Of a stretch of 64,000 nucleotides of DNA, positions 17,037-25,143 are shown piece by piece. Source of the DNA: Pygmaiobacter massiliensis (GTDB lineage Bacteria > Bacillota > Clostridia > Oscillospirales > Ruminococcaceae); assembly GCF_900199435.1 (NCBI RefSeq), contig NZ_OAML01000003.1:885166-949165 (forward strand). The letters run 5' to 3'. The translations under genes and the position numbers were made by a program. Position 1 is the first letter of the stretch; each line of letters opens with the position of its first letter. The notes under the pieces are model-generated. The model did no database searches, was not told the origin of the DNA, and was given only the letters and a program-made list of their open reading frames with translations.

Positions 17037-18359
17037 TTACTGAAAATTCTCTTGTGCATACCGTGCCAGCTCTTCTCTAAAATCGGGGTGCGCAATGGCA
17101 ATCATGGCATCTGCACGCTCGCGCAGGGATAAGCCGGAAAGCTTGGCAACGCCGTATTCGGTTGCAACGTATTGAATCATGCCGCGCGGTGCACTGACGG
17201 TGCAGCCGCCTTTGATAAACGGAACAATGTTGGATTTTAAGTTGCCGTCTTTGTTTTTTCGGGCAGAGTTAAGGCAGATAAAGCCCTTGCCACCTTCAGA
17301 GCGGAAAGCACCTTCCAGAAAATCCAACTGGCCGCCGGTGCCGGAAAGCTGGCGGCTGCCAGCAGATTCCGCATTTTCCTGGCCCATCAAATCAAGCTCT
17401 ACACCACCGTTAATGCTGATGACATTTTTCATCTGGCCAATGCGCTCTGGCGAATGAACATAATCAACATCTGCCGGGCGGAAAAGGGTCGGCTCATCGC
17501 GGAGCCAATTGTACAGTTCCTGCGAGCCCATTGCGAGGTTCCAGGTCGAGTAGCCGGTGTCAATTTCTTTGCGCTTGTTTGTAAGTTTGCCAGCGCGGTG
17601 AAGTGCCAAAAAGGCATCGCTAATGGTACCGGTGTGGCAACCGAGATCTTTCAGGTCTGATTCTGCAAGCATCTGCGCAACGGTAAACGGAACACCGCCA
17701 ACACCGAGAGAAAGCACGGACCCATCAGAAATTTCGTTTACGACGTGCTTTGCAATTGCTACATCGGTAGGCGAGGGATCTTTGTAAGTGCGAAGAGGCA
17801 GCGGCTCATGCTCGCCTTCTACGATATAGTCTGCCTCAGAAAGATGAACACGGTGCGAGCCGTCGACACCCAGCAAAGTGGGCAGGTGCTCATTGATTTC
17901 AAAAACAACGGTGCGCGCGTTTTCGAAAATGGTGCGCCACGCATAGTTGGAAATACCAAGGCTGCAATAGCCGTCGTTGTTCGGCGCCGAAACCGGCACA
18001 AATGCTACGTCTACCCGAATATGGTGGCGGTAAAGGTCCGGCAGATAACGCAGAATCATCGGCATAAAGCGGCACAGGCCGCGTTTTTGCAAGGTGCGCT
18101 CGTAGTCGCCGATGTGCCAGCTGTAATAAGTGAAAGCAGATTGCTCAGGATCACACTCCACCACTTCGATGCGCGGGCGAATCACAAGGCCGCCGCGAAT
18201 TTTAACATCGCGCAGTTCGTGTTTTCGGGCGGCAAGTGCCTTGTCCATCAATTCAGGAAAGCCGGCGCCAAAGCCATAGTCTACCCAGTCGCCAGACTGG
18301 ACCGCTTTTGCCGCGGCGACTTCCGGCGTGACGAATTTTTCTCTATAATCGCTCAACAT
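17037..18359 (-). CDS. Acetyl-CoA hydrolase/transferase family CoA-transferase (butyryl-CoA or 4-hydroxybutyrate type)
   Basis: Class I CoA-transferases of this kind move CoA between acetate and butyrate, propionate or 4-hydroxybutyrate via a glutamyl-CoA thioester. The catalytic Glu is in NGGVELDLMGQ; the glycine-rich oxyanion blocks SLGVGGVPFTVA and SGTGGQLDFLEGAFRS are present, and the C-terminus LSLRERADAMIAIAHPDFREEL is typical. The length is 440 residues from the ATG at 18359, chosen for AAGGAG just before it. The gene stands alone on the minus strand. Acyl specificity cannot be decided by eye; butyrate formation is a plausible role in this kind of anaerobe. Confidence 0.88.
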   Translation of the reverse strand: MLSDYREKFVTPEVAAAKAVQSGDWVDYGFGAGFPELMDKALAARKHELRDVKIRGGLVIRPRIEVVECDPEQSAFTYYSWHIGDYERTLQKRGLCRFMPMILRYLPDLYRHHIRVDVAFVPVSAPNNDGYCSLGISNYAWRTIFENARTVVFEINEHLPTLLGVDGSHRVHLSEADYIVEGEHEPLPLRTYKDPSPTDVAIAKHVVNEISDGSVLSLGVGGVPFTVAQMLAESDLKDLGCHTGTISDAFLALHRAGKLTNKRKEIDTGYSTWNLAMGSQELYNWLRDEPTLFRPADVDYVHSPERIGQMKNVISINGGVELDLMGQENAESAGSRQLSGTGGQLDFLEGAFRSEGGKGFICLNSARKNKDGNLKSNIVPFIKGGCTVSAPRGMIQYVATEYGVAKLSGLSLRERADAMIAIAHPDFREELARYAQENFQ

Positions 18360-18801
18360 TTCATTTCTCCTTGTTGCGGCAATCTTTACCTGCCGCATGC
18401 ATATGGCGGCAACGTATGCGGTGAAAATGCACCTTGTGACGCACAGGTAAAGTGCTCAAAAGCTTTTTTGGTTTCTCTTAATACTACCAAATTTCGCGTA
18501 AACCTGCAATTGCCCTTTCTCTGCCAAAACCGGTATGCAAAGCCGAGAATTTGCCCAATGAGCAATGCGAGCTGTAAAATAAGTTGCATGGGCACTATTT
18601 TGTGCTTCTTTGTCAAAAGGGCTTGCTGGTGCAGCGAGTGGATGCGTGGTATAATTGCTAACAGCAATCAGCTTTATTTCCCGTAGCTGCATTAGTCGAA
18701 GATGCTGGAAGATAAAACGCTGCGTACGCTAAGCGTATTTTAATTTATAAAGCGAAGGCACAATAAATAACAAACGAAAGATTACGCTTTAAGGAGATAA
18801 C

Positions 18802-19629
18802 ATGCCCAATATTATAGAAATCACCGATTTTACCCTGCCAGAGCTGGGCGTGTTTGCACGCTTGACCGAGGCGCAACTGCGCAACCGGCTAGAGCCGGAA
18901 AAAGGCATTTTTATTGCAGAGAGCCCCAAAGTAATTGCGCTTGCATTGGATGCAGGGTACGAGCCGGTTTCGCTGCTGATGGAGCGTAAGCATATTTTAG
19001 GTGACGCAAAAGAAATCATTGCCCGTGCAGGAGACATACCAGTCTACACTGCCGAAAGAGCAGTGCTTGCAGAATTAACCGGCTTTTCACTGACGCGCGG
19101 GGTGCTTTGCGCCATGCGCCGCCCTAAGCTTCCCACAGCAGAAACCCTTTGCACCGGTGCACGCCGTGTTGCAGTGCTCGAAGATATTGTAGACGCGACG
19201 AATATCGGCGCGATTTTTCGCTCCGCAGCCGCGTTGAATATAGATGCAGTGCTGGTTTCACCCTCTTGCTGCGACCCACTGAATCGGCGCGCGGTGCGGG
19301 TGAGTATGGGCACCGTGTTTCAGGTTCCTTGGGCATCTATTGGCGAACAGGCGTCAGAATGGCCGGGGCCGGGTATAGACCGTTTGCACAAGCTGGGCTT
19401 TCGACTTGCCGCGATGGCGCTAAGCGATGAAGCGGTCAGCGTGGACGACCCACAGCTGATGGTGGAAGAAAAGCTTGCCATTATTATGGGTACAGAGGGC
19501 ACCGGACTTTCTGCCCAAACCATTGCAGGCTGTGATTATACGGTGTGCATTCCAATGGCGCATAATGTGGATTCGCTGAATGTTGCGGCTGCCAGTGCGG
19601 TGGCCTTTTGGCAGCTAAAAGCGCGATAA
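18802..19629 (+). CDS. SpoU/TrmH-family RNA 2'-O-methyltransferase
   Basis: SAM-dependent methyltransferase of the knotted SPOUT class, acting on ribose 2'-OH of rRNA or tRNA. The three family motifs are in order: VDATNIGAIFRSA (motif 1 with the conserved Asn and Arg), IIMGTEGTGLS (motif 2) and IPMAHNVDSLNVAAASAV (motif 3, knot). The N-terminal part is a substrate-binding domain with IFIAESPKVIALAL. The 275-residue length is normal. The start has AAGGAG 6 bases before ATG. Single gene; a TATAAT at 18650-18655 may belong to its promoter, but no good -35 box goes with it. The target nucleotide is unknown. Confidence 0.92.
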   Translation: MPNIIEITDFTLPELGVFARLTEAQLRNRLEPEKGIFIAESPKVIALALDAGYEPVSLLMERKHILGDAKEIIARAGDIPVYTAERAVLAELTGFSLTRGVLCAMRRPKLPTAETLCTGARRVAVLEDIVDATNIGAIFRSAAALNIDAVLVSPSCCDPLNRRAVRVSMGTVFQVPWASIGEQASEWPGPGIDRLHKLGFRLAAMALSDEAVSVDDPQLMVEEKLAIIMGTEGTGLSAQTIAGCDYTVCIPMAHNVDSLNVAAASAVAFWQLKAR

Positions 19630-19706
19630 TGCGCGAAAATGCAAAAATAAAGTCGAAAGCCCATGCGGGTTACTGTGAGTAGCAATGAGAAAAGCGTATC
19701 GGCCAT

Positions 19707-19734
19707 TTGACTTATTTTTTTAACGTGGTATACT
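19707..19734 (+). promoter_or_regulatory. Promoter of the L25 gene
   Basis: TTGACT (19707-19712) and TATACT (19729-19734) with a 16-bp spacer. The transcript would begin near 19741 with a leader of about 120 bases before the L25 ATG. Confidence 0.65.
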
Positions 19735-19761
19735 AGTAGACATAAGAGAACCGTCTGCTAT

Positions 19762-19819
19762 AGAAGGGCTTTTGTTTGTTTCACTGAAAGGTGAAACAGG
19801 GAAAGCCCTTCTTTTTTTT
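19762..19819 (+). promoter_or_regulatory. Terminator-like leader hairpin upstream of L25
   Basis: An outer stem AGAAGGGCTTT (19762-19772)/AAAGCCCTTCT (19802-19812) is followed directly by a T8 run; inside it GTTTCAC (19778-19784)/GTGAAAC (19791-19797) forms a second stem. It lies between the promoter and the ribosome binding site of the L25 gene, with no reading frame ahead of it. It would act as an attenuator, perhaps by autogenous L25 binding (inference). It could also be a weak terminator with read-through. Confidence 0.6.
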
Positions 19820-19864
19820 ATAACAGGCGGAATAATGCAAGTCAACTTCACAAGGAGGACCACA

Positions 19865-20434
19865 ATGGACATTATTGCTGTAGAAAAAAGAAACACACAA
19901 GTAAAAGGCAAGCAGTTGCGAAAAGAAGGCATTGTGCCTTGCTGTGTTTACGGCGGCAATCTTCCGGCTTCAATTGCAATTCAGATGGAAGAGAAAACCG
20001 CCGACAAGCTACTTCGCACGCTGCGGCTGGGGAGTAAGGTGAAACTGAATTTAGAAGGCGAAACCATCACAACACAAATCAAGGACAAAACCAGATGCTT
20101 TGCAGATAATAAAATCGAGCATATCGGTTTTCAGGCACTGTCACCCAAGCAAAAGGTAAACAGTGTAGCACACGTGCTTTTAAAAAATGACGAAAACGTA
20201 CCCGGCGTACTGGAAAAAATGATGCTTGAAATTCCCTATGCTTCACTGCCCAAAGACATGATTGACACGGTAACAGTGGACTTGGAAGGCAAAAAGATAG
20301 GTACCGTATTAACGGTAGCAGATATTCCGGAATTTTTAAGCGAACACGTTGAACTACAGGTTGAACCGGATGCTATGGTTTTAAGAATTACTGAAAAGAA
20401 GCACGCGTCTGCAAAAGAAGAGGCTGAACAGTAA
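19865..20434 (+). CDS. rplY: Ribosomal protein bL25, CTC (general stress) form
   Basis: Binds 5S rRNA in the large subunit. The 189-residue length corresponds to the two-domain CTC form: the N-terminal L25 domain (MDIIAVEKRNTQVKGKQLRKEG, VPCCVYGG) plus the C-terminal TL5-like beta domain (SVAHVLLKNDENVPGVLE, VTVDLEGKKIGTVLTVADI). AAGGAGG lies 6 bases before the ATG at 19865; an earlier in-frame extension runs through the leader hairpin and is not used. The N-terminal block RLGSKVKLNLEGET is somewhat divergent from textbook L25. The leader hairpin suggests regulated expression. Confidence 0.9.
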   Translation: MDIIAVEKRNTQVKGKQLRKEGIVPCCVYGGNLPASIAIQMEEKTADKLLRTLRLGSKVKLNLEGETITTQIKDKTRCFADNKIEHIGFQALSPKQKVNSVAHVLLKNDENVPGVLEKMMLEIPYASLPKDMIDTVTVDLEGKKIGTVLTVADIPEFLSEHVELQVEPDAMVLRITEKKHASAKEEAEQ

Positions 20435-20535
20435 CCGAGCCTTTCGCGCAGATGGATTACACCAGAGCCTTGATTGTCGAACCGATAGAGACAAGAAAGG
20501 CTCTGTGTTTTATTTACAAGAAAGGTGTGAAGAAT

Positions 20536-21312
20536 GTGCAATTAGTAGGCCAGACAATTAAACACAAGGTTTTTGGTAAAGGCATCGTAACGGGCAGAAA
20601 TAACAACATTCTCACCGTTGATTTTTCTGCGGGAGAAAAGCGTTTTTTGTTCCCAGATTCTTTTTCAAGCTTTTTGTCGCTGCAAGATGGAGGGCTGCAA
20701 AATGAGATTCAAGCGCTTTTGCAAGAAAAGCACGCAAAGCAGCATGCAAAACAGCAGGAGATAGCAAAAGAAAAAGCTCGACGGGATTATCTGCGCTCTT
20801 TGAAAATTGTCCCGAATTCTCAGGCGGTTTTCAATCTCAAAAAAGAGGAGATTGCTAAAACATTTGCAGATTGGTCGGTTTGCACCGGCTATTACCTCAG
20901 CGGCTACTCAAAAGGCAAGCCGCGCACGCTGGATCGGCTCGCCCCCAATTCTATTTGTGTGTTGACCCATTGTAAAAATGGAATGATAGAGCAAGATCGC
21001 AGAATTATAGGTGCTTTTATGGTACCGGAGGATTTTCTGGGGTCCGAGTGTGAAGATGGTATCATCCCAGCCCATGAAATCTATCGTATGAAACTGGCAC
21101 CGAAAGATGAACTGCTGTTTTGGCCGTATTTACAAGAAACACCCCCTACAAAAGCGTGGGGCAGTGTGGCATTTCGGTATCTGAGCAATATTACCGCTGC
21201 AAAAATTTTGTTTGACATGAAAGAAGCGGTGCGCGGTACCGGTGAGCAAGAACACGCAGAACAGTTTTATGAGCATTTTTGTAAAATAAATAAATTGAAT
21301 TTATCTTTTTAA
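20536..21312 (+). CDS. Conserved hypothetical protein with a PcrA-tail-like N-terminal domain
   Basis: I do not recognise this 258-residue protein as a named family. The first 45 residues (VGQTIKHKVFGKGIVTGRNNNILTV... in part) resemble the small Tudor-like module at the C-terminus of UvrD/PcrA helicases, which binds RNA polymerase. Residues about 55-85 are a charged, Lys/Gln-rich helix (probable coiled coil), and the rest is a soluble domain with Cys and His scattered (GYYLSGYSKGKPRTLDRLAPNS). I start at the GTG at 20536, preceded by AAAGGTG; in-frame codons back to 20452 precede that site. It follows the L25 gene by about 100 bases, with a weak long-loop inverted repeat in between (GAGCCTTTC/GAAAGGCTC). 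Confidence 0.65.
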   Translation: MQLVGQTIKHKVFGKGIVTGRNNNILTVDFSAGEKRFLFPDSFSSFLSLQDGGLQNEIQALLQEKHAKQHAKQQEIAKEKARRDYLRSLKIVPNSQAVFNLKKEEIAKTFADWSVCTGYYLSGYSKGKPRTLDRLAPNSICVLTHCKNGMIEQDRRIIGAFMVPEDFLGSECEDGIIPAHEIYRMKLAPKDELLFWPYLQETPPTKAWGSVAFRYLSNITAAKILFDMKEAVRGTGEQEHAEQFYEHFCKINKLNLSF

Positions 21313-21492
21313 CTTGGTACGCCGCAACCAGACCAAAACTACGCATAAGTCGAAACAAGTGCCGCTGCAAAGCTCTACTTAGGCTTAAGGTGTTTTACTC
21401 AAAGGCAGTGTGCTCTTGAAAAGTGCAAAAATATCGCGAAAGCATAACGGCGCCGGGCGTTAAAAAACCGGTGCTGTTTTGATGCAAAAGAA

Positions 21493-21525
21493 AAAGCCGC
21501 TTAAACGTAAAGTTTAAGCGGCTTT
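21493..21525 (+). terminator. Terminator of the 20536-21312 gene
   Basis: AAAGCCGCTTAAAC (21493-21506) and GTTTAAGCGGCTTT (21512-21525) pair perfectly around a 5-base loop, followed by GTTATTTCT. It is about 180 bases beyond the stop codon; a nearly identical stem ends the efflux operon at 27561. Confidence 0.75.
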
Positions 21526-21593
21526 GTTATTTCTCTAAATTTAAAAGGGAGCTGATGGACGTTACCTTGGCCATGGCAAGGCCTTGCAATAAA

Positions 21594-21607
21594 GCCCCAT
21601 TTGGGGT
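21594..21607 (-). terminator. Short terminator of the two-component operon
   Basis: On the minus strand GACCCC-AAAT-GGGGC is followed by TTTATTG, 40 bases after the histidine kinase stop. The stem is short, so confidence is moderate. Confidence 0.55.
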
Positions 21608-21646
21608 CGCTCAGCAGTGCGTTTATCGTTTGCAAAAAAGTTTGTG

Positions 21647-22765
21647 CTAAATACAAAACTCAATACAAAGGCCTTGCGGCAGATTATCCGATACTTTAAG
21701 TGTGCCAGCATGCTGTTCAATAATGCGTTTCACTAAAGCTAGCCCAAGGCCATTGCCGCCAATTTCGCGGCTTCGGGAAGCATCTACGCGGAAAAACAAA
21801 TCAAAAATATGTGGCTGCAATTCTTTGGGAACACCTCTGCCGGTATCTGCAACGCGGCAGCAAACCTGTCCCTCGCGCTGGCCGAGTGTTACTGTTACAG
21901 TCCCGCCGGGCAGATTGTATTTTACAGCATTCTGCATCAGGTTAAAAAGGGCGCGCTGCAGCAAACAGTCGTTGCCGGTGGTTTCAGCATGGCCGGTTAC
22001 TGTAATCGTGATGTTCTGCTTTGCAGCCAGTGGTTCCAGATCTATGGCGGCTTCTTCTGCAAGCGCACGCAGATCCACATGCTCTTCCATGTCCACCGCG
22101 GTTTGGTTCGTCAAATCCAGCAACTGCTCCACCAGCCCAGACAGGCGCTCGGTATTTCGGCTGATTGTATCAATCAAATGCCCGTATTGGTCTGGGGTGT
22201 GCTCTGGTTTCATTTGGAATACGTCGATGCGAGACTTCATCGCGGCAATCGGGGTGCGGAGCTCATGCGCTGCACTTGCAGAAAAGTTTTTTTGCATTGT
22301 GTACGCATCGTTTACCCGCCCCAGCATGTCCGAAACAGCCCCTGAAAGCTGCTCTATTTCGTCCCCGGTAGAAACGATGTCCAGTGAACAGGAAAGGTGG
22401 TCGGCATCCAGCTGACGGACCTGCTGCGCCAAAGTTTCGAGAGGCTTTAACGATTTTTTTACATACCAAAACAAAAATGCTCCACCCCCAGTCAAAACCA
22501 GTAAGGTAGAAAGTACGGTTACGCCACTAAAAGAACGTTGCGCAGCTGCGGCGGGCGTTGCGGTCACGCTGGGGAAACCCTCTGACATGTCTGGCAATGC
22601 CTCGGTGGTAAGCTCAGAACGCTGTGACGGGGTTAAGAGCATTGCATTGAAAAATACCCGCGATGCAGACATTGAGATAAGTGCAAGTGCAAGGCACATG
22701 GCAGCAGTAACACAAAGCACTACCAAAGTGAGTTTAAATCTTAAAGTTGATTTTTTGTTTTTCAT
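21647..22765 (-). CDS. Sensor histidine kinase (OmpR-partner type)
   Basis: Membrane sensor of a two-component pair. An N-terminal membrane helix (LTLVVLCVTAAMCLALALI) and a second near residue 85 (VLSTLLVLTGGGAFLFWYV) flank a short outside loop, followed by a HAMP-like linker. The phosphorylated His lies in SASAAHELRTPIAAMKSRID; N, G1 and G2 boxes are NLMQNAVKYN, VADTGRGVP and GGNGLGLALVK. It has 372 residues and overlaps the response regulator by 4 bases (ATGA). The short extracellular loop suggests sensing at or in the membrane, fitting control of the divergent efflux operon. Confidence 0.93.
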   Translation of the reverse strand: MKNKKSTLRFKLTLVVLCVTAAMCLALALISMSASRVFFNAMLLTPSQRSELTTEALPDMSEGFPSVTATPAAAAQRSFSGVTVLSTLLVLTGGGAFLFWYVKKSLKPLETLAQQVRQLDADHLSCSLDIVSTGDEIEQLSGAVSDMLGRVNDAYTMQKNFSASAAHELRTPIAAMKSRIDVFQMKPEHTPDQYGHLIDTISRNTERLSGLVEQLLDLTNQTAVDMEEHVDLRALAEEAAIDLEPLAAKQNITITVTGHAETTGNDCLLQRALFNLMQNAVKYNLPGGTVTVTLGQREGQVCCRVADTGRGVPKELQPHIFDLFFRVDASRSREIGGNGLGLALVKRIIEQHAGTLKVSDNLPQGLCIEFCI

Positions 22766-23436
22766 AGCTTTTCCCTCAGCTGATAGCCTTCCCCAATGAC
22801 ATTACGGATAGGGTCGTATCCCAGCGCAGTGCGCAGTTTGCGCCGAAGAGAAGAAATGTGTACGCGCACCGAGTTGGAAAACGAATCCACACTATTGTCC
22901 CAAACGTGCTCCAGCAGTTCGCTCAAAGCTACCAGTCTTTCTTTATGCAGCAGCAGATATTCTAAAATCGCTGTTTCTTTGGTGGTCAGCGGTACTTCGG
23001 ATCCGCTTGCAAATACCGTGCGGGTAGCTGTATCAAACGATAAATCATCGCAGGTTAAAACGGTGCTTTCCTGCACCGTTTTTCGGCGCAGTAACGAGCG
23101 TACCCGCGCGAGCAATTCAGCAAAATGAAAAGGCTTTGTAAGATAATCGTTTGCCCCGTCGTCAAGGCCGATGATTTTATCTTCAAGCGAGGCGCGTGCC
23201 GATAGAATTAGCACATTCACCGTTTGGTTTTGACTGCGAATATTTTTAAGCACCTCCAGTCCATCCATACCGGGCAGGTTCAGGTCCAGAATAATCAAAT
23301 CATAGCTTTCGCTAAATGCCATCTCGTCAGCCACTTCGCCATCGGCGCAGCAGTCTACAGCATACCCTTGCATCCTCAAGCCTTCTACTAAGGACTCACG
23401 CAAGTCTTTGTCATCTTCAGCGACCAGTAGTTTCAC
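22762..23436 (-). CDS. OmpR/PhoB-family response regulator
   Basis: A 224-residue regulator. The receiver domain has acidic residues in VAEDDKDLRE, the phosphorylated Asp in DLIILDLNLPGMDG and Lys in YLTKPFHFAELLARVR. The C-terminal winged helix carries TTKETAILEYLLLHKERLV and VRVHISSLRRKL. A GTG start with GGAGG 8 bases upstream. It heads the operon with its kinase and faces the MacA-like gene across 141 bases that contain a 15-bp inverted repeat. Confidence 0.95.
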   Translation of the reverse strand: MKLLVAEDDKDLRESLVEGLRMQGYAVDCCADGEVADEMAFSESYDLIILDLNLPGMDGLEVLKNIRSQNQTVNVLILSARASLEDKIIGLDDGANDYLTKPFHFAELLARVRSLLRRKTVQESTVLTCDDLSFDTATRTVFASGSEVPLTTKETAILEYLLLHKERLVALSELLEHVWDNSVDSFSNSVRVHISSLRRKLRTALGYDPIRNVIGEGYQLREKL

Positions 23437-23479
23437 AAATCACGCCTCCTTTTACATTAGTATAGCACGACAATATTAA

Positions 23480-23517
23480 ATCCATATAAAGAAACTTTTT
23501 GCTTTCTTTATACGGAT
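23480..23517. promoter_or_regulatory. Inverted repeat in the response-regulator/efflux intergenic region
   Basis: ATCCATATAAAGAAA (23480-23494) and TTTCTTTATACGGAT (23503-23517) match as a 15-bp inverted repeat with one mismatch and an 8-base centre. TATACT at 23534-23539 is a good -10 for the efflux operon, but the matching -35 position (23511-23516, TACGGA) is poor and falls inside the right arm. That is the layout of an activator-dependent promoter. Binding by the divergent response regulator is inferred. Confidence 0.6.
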
Positions 23518-23577
23518 TTTATTTCCGCTTTGCTATACTCAGGGCATCTACTCAGCAAAGGGGAGTTAACAAAATAG

Positions 23578-25143
23578 ATGAAACACTTAGATAAAAAGAA
23601 AAAAATACTGCTGGGCGCAGGCACAGCAGTGGTGGTTTTGCTGGCAGTGGCAGCGGCTACTTATAAGCCACCGCAAGAAGAGGCTCGGCAACGCGAGTAC
23701 CCGGTAAAAAAGACAGACATTGTTGTAGGAATCGATTCTGCCGGAGTCATCACATCGGAAAAGGCAGGGCAGTTTATTGATACTGCGCTGCAGATAGAGG
23801 AGTACAAAGTAAAAGTAGGCGACAAGGTGAAAAAAGGCGATATCCTTGCGCTGCTTTCTGAAAAAGATGTTCAGGAAAAATGGAAATCTGCTGATGAAAA
23901 ACTGAAGAACGACCGCAATGCACTGGAAAAGCTGAAACAGGAAAAACAAAATGCCAAGCTGGAAGCTGAAAAAAAGATGAACGATTTGCGCGCGGCAGGA
24001 GAGGCAGCCTATCAAGAAAAAGCAGGGGCCACACTCGCGAGAAAAAGTTCATTGGAAAGCAGTCTTGCTCAAAAACGCGCAAGGCTTGAAGAGCTAAAAC
24101 AGCAGTTGCAAAAGAATGCCACCGGGGCAGACCTCGCGGCGAAAGAGCGCGAAATCAACAGCCTGCAAAATGAAAATCAGGAGTTGCAGCGCCAAATAGA
24201 TGCACTGATAGCCGACACCACACAAGACCATGCCGCAGAGCTTGCCCAGCTAAATGCTGCAAAAACTGCAAATGATGCACGCCTAGTTGCGTTACAGCAA
24301 GAGAGCGATGTGCTTAAAAACGCAAGTAGCGAGGCAAACCAAGCTCAAATTAACAACGAAATTGCCCAATTGGAAACTGAAATTGCCAACTTGACCGCAG
24401 AGCTTGCAGAAGTAGAAAAAACGCTGCAAATTTACAGCAGCCAGCGCGAGCAGGAAAAGCAGAAAGAAAACGAATCCATTGATTTGATGGCAAAACAAAA
24501 AGATACCCAGATGATTGGGCTTGATCAAAGTATTGCCGAAGCACAAAGCAAACAAGAGGAATCTCAAAAAGCAGTGAATGAACTGCAAAAATACAAAAGC
24601 GACCCGGCTGTGCGCGCAGAGCACGACGGTGTTGTTCTTAATCTGGGATATAAGCAAAACGGTGTTACCGATGCCACTACCCCGATTGCAGAAATTGGTC
24701 AGCAAGAGAAAAGGGTGTTGCGGCTTTCGGTTGATTCCTCTGAAATCGTGGATGTATCAATCGGGCAAGAAGTGTCTTTTTATGTAGATGCTTATACGGA
24801 TGCGACCTTTTACGGTAAGGTGGAATCTAAATCATACCTGCAGGATGACAAAGGCAAATATGAGGTAATTGTTGCGTTTGACCCGCCCGAAGAAGAGCTT
24901 TTTGAAGGTATGGGCGCCAATGCAACTCTTGTAGTAAAACAAAAACTGGATATTTTGACTGTTGCCAACAAAGCAATTGTGCTGGAAGACGGCAAGTCTT
25001 ATTTGATGGTGAAAAATGAAAAAGGCGAACTCGAGAAAAGACAGATTACCACCGGCTTTTCAGATGGCAGGCTGACCGAAATATTGAGCGGGCTGAAAGA
25101 CGGTGAAGTTGCCGTGGTAGAGGAACGCTATGAAAAAAAGTGA
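23578..25143 (+). CDS. MacA-like efflux adaptor (HlyD/RND membrane-fusion family)
   Basis: An adaptor that links a MacB-type ABC pump to the cell exterior. It has one N-terminal membrane anchor (ILLGAGTAVVVLLAVAAATY), a split lipoyl half-motif (SAGVITSEKAGQ... and DILALLSEKDVQ), about 250 residues of heptad-rich coiled coil (very rich in Gln, Glu, Lys, Ala), the second lipoyl half (VRAEHDGVVLNLGYKQNG) and a beta-barrel domain (EVSFYVDAYTDATFYGKVE). At 521 residues the hairpin is longer than in most Gram-positive homologues. Its end overlaps the permease gene by 14 bases. Confidence 0.9.
   Translation: MKHLDKKKKILLGAGTAVVVLLAVAAATYKPPQEEARQREYPVKKTDIVVGIDSAGVITSEKAGQFIDTALQIEEYKVKVGDKVKKGDILALLSEKDVQEKWKSADEKLKNDRNALEKLKQEKQNAKLEAEKKMNDLRAAGEAAYQEKAGATLARKSSLESSLAQKRARLEELKQQLQKNATGADLAAKEREINSLQNENQELQRQIDALIADTTQDHAAELAQLNAAKTANDARLVALQQESDVLKNASSEANQAQINNEIAQLETEIANLTAELAEVEKTLQIYSSQREQEKQKENESIDLMAKQKDTQMIGLDQSIAEAQSKQEESQKAVNELQKYKSDPAVRAEHDGVVLNLGYKQNGVTDATTPIAEIGQQEKRVLRLSVDSSEIVDVSIGQEVSFYVDAYTDATFYGKVESKSYLQDDKGKYEVIVAFDPPEEELFEGMGANATLVVKQKLDILTVANKAIVLEDGKSYLMVKNEKGELEKRQITTGFSDGRLTEILSGLKDGEVAVVEERYEKK

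Larger units (their letters stand above)
21313..21646. other. Intergenic region between convergent genes
   Basis: These 334 bases hold no credible reading frame. The two terminators at 21493 and 21594 occupy its right half. Between 21564 and 21587 a GC-rich palindromic stretch (CCTTGGCCATGGCAAGGCCTTGC) can fold in two alternative ways. I see nothing else. Confidence 0.5.

Noticed and set aside
17745-18686. A 313-codon open frame on the plus strand opposite the CoA-transferase gene
   Set aside because: It lies antisense to a clear, conserved enzyme gene, has no ribosome binding site and its protein shows no family blocks; it is a shadow of codon bias.
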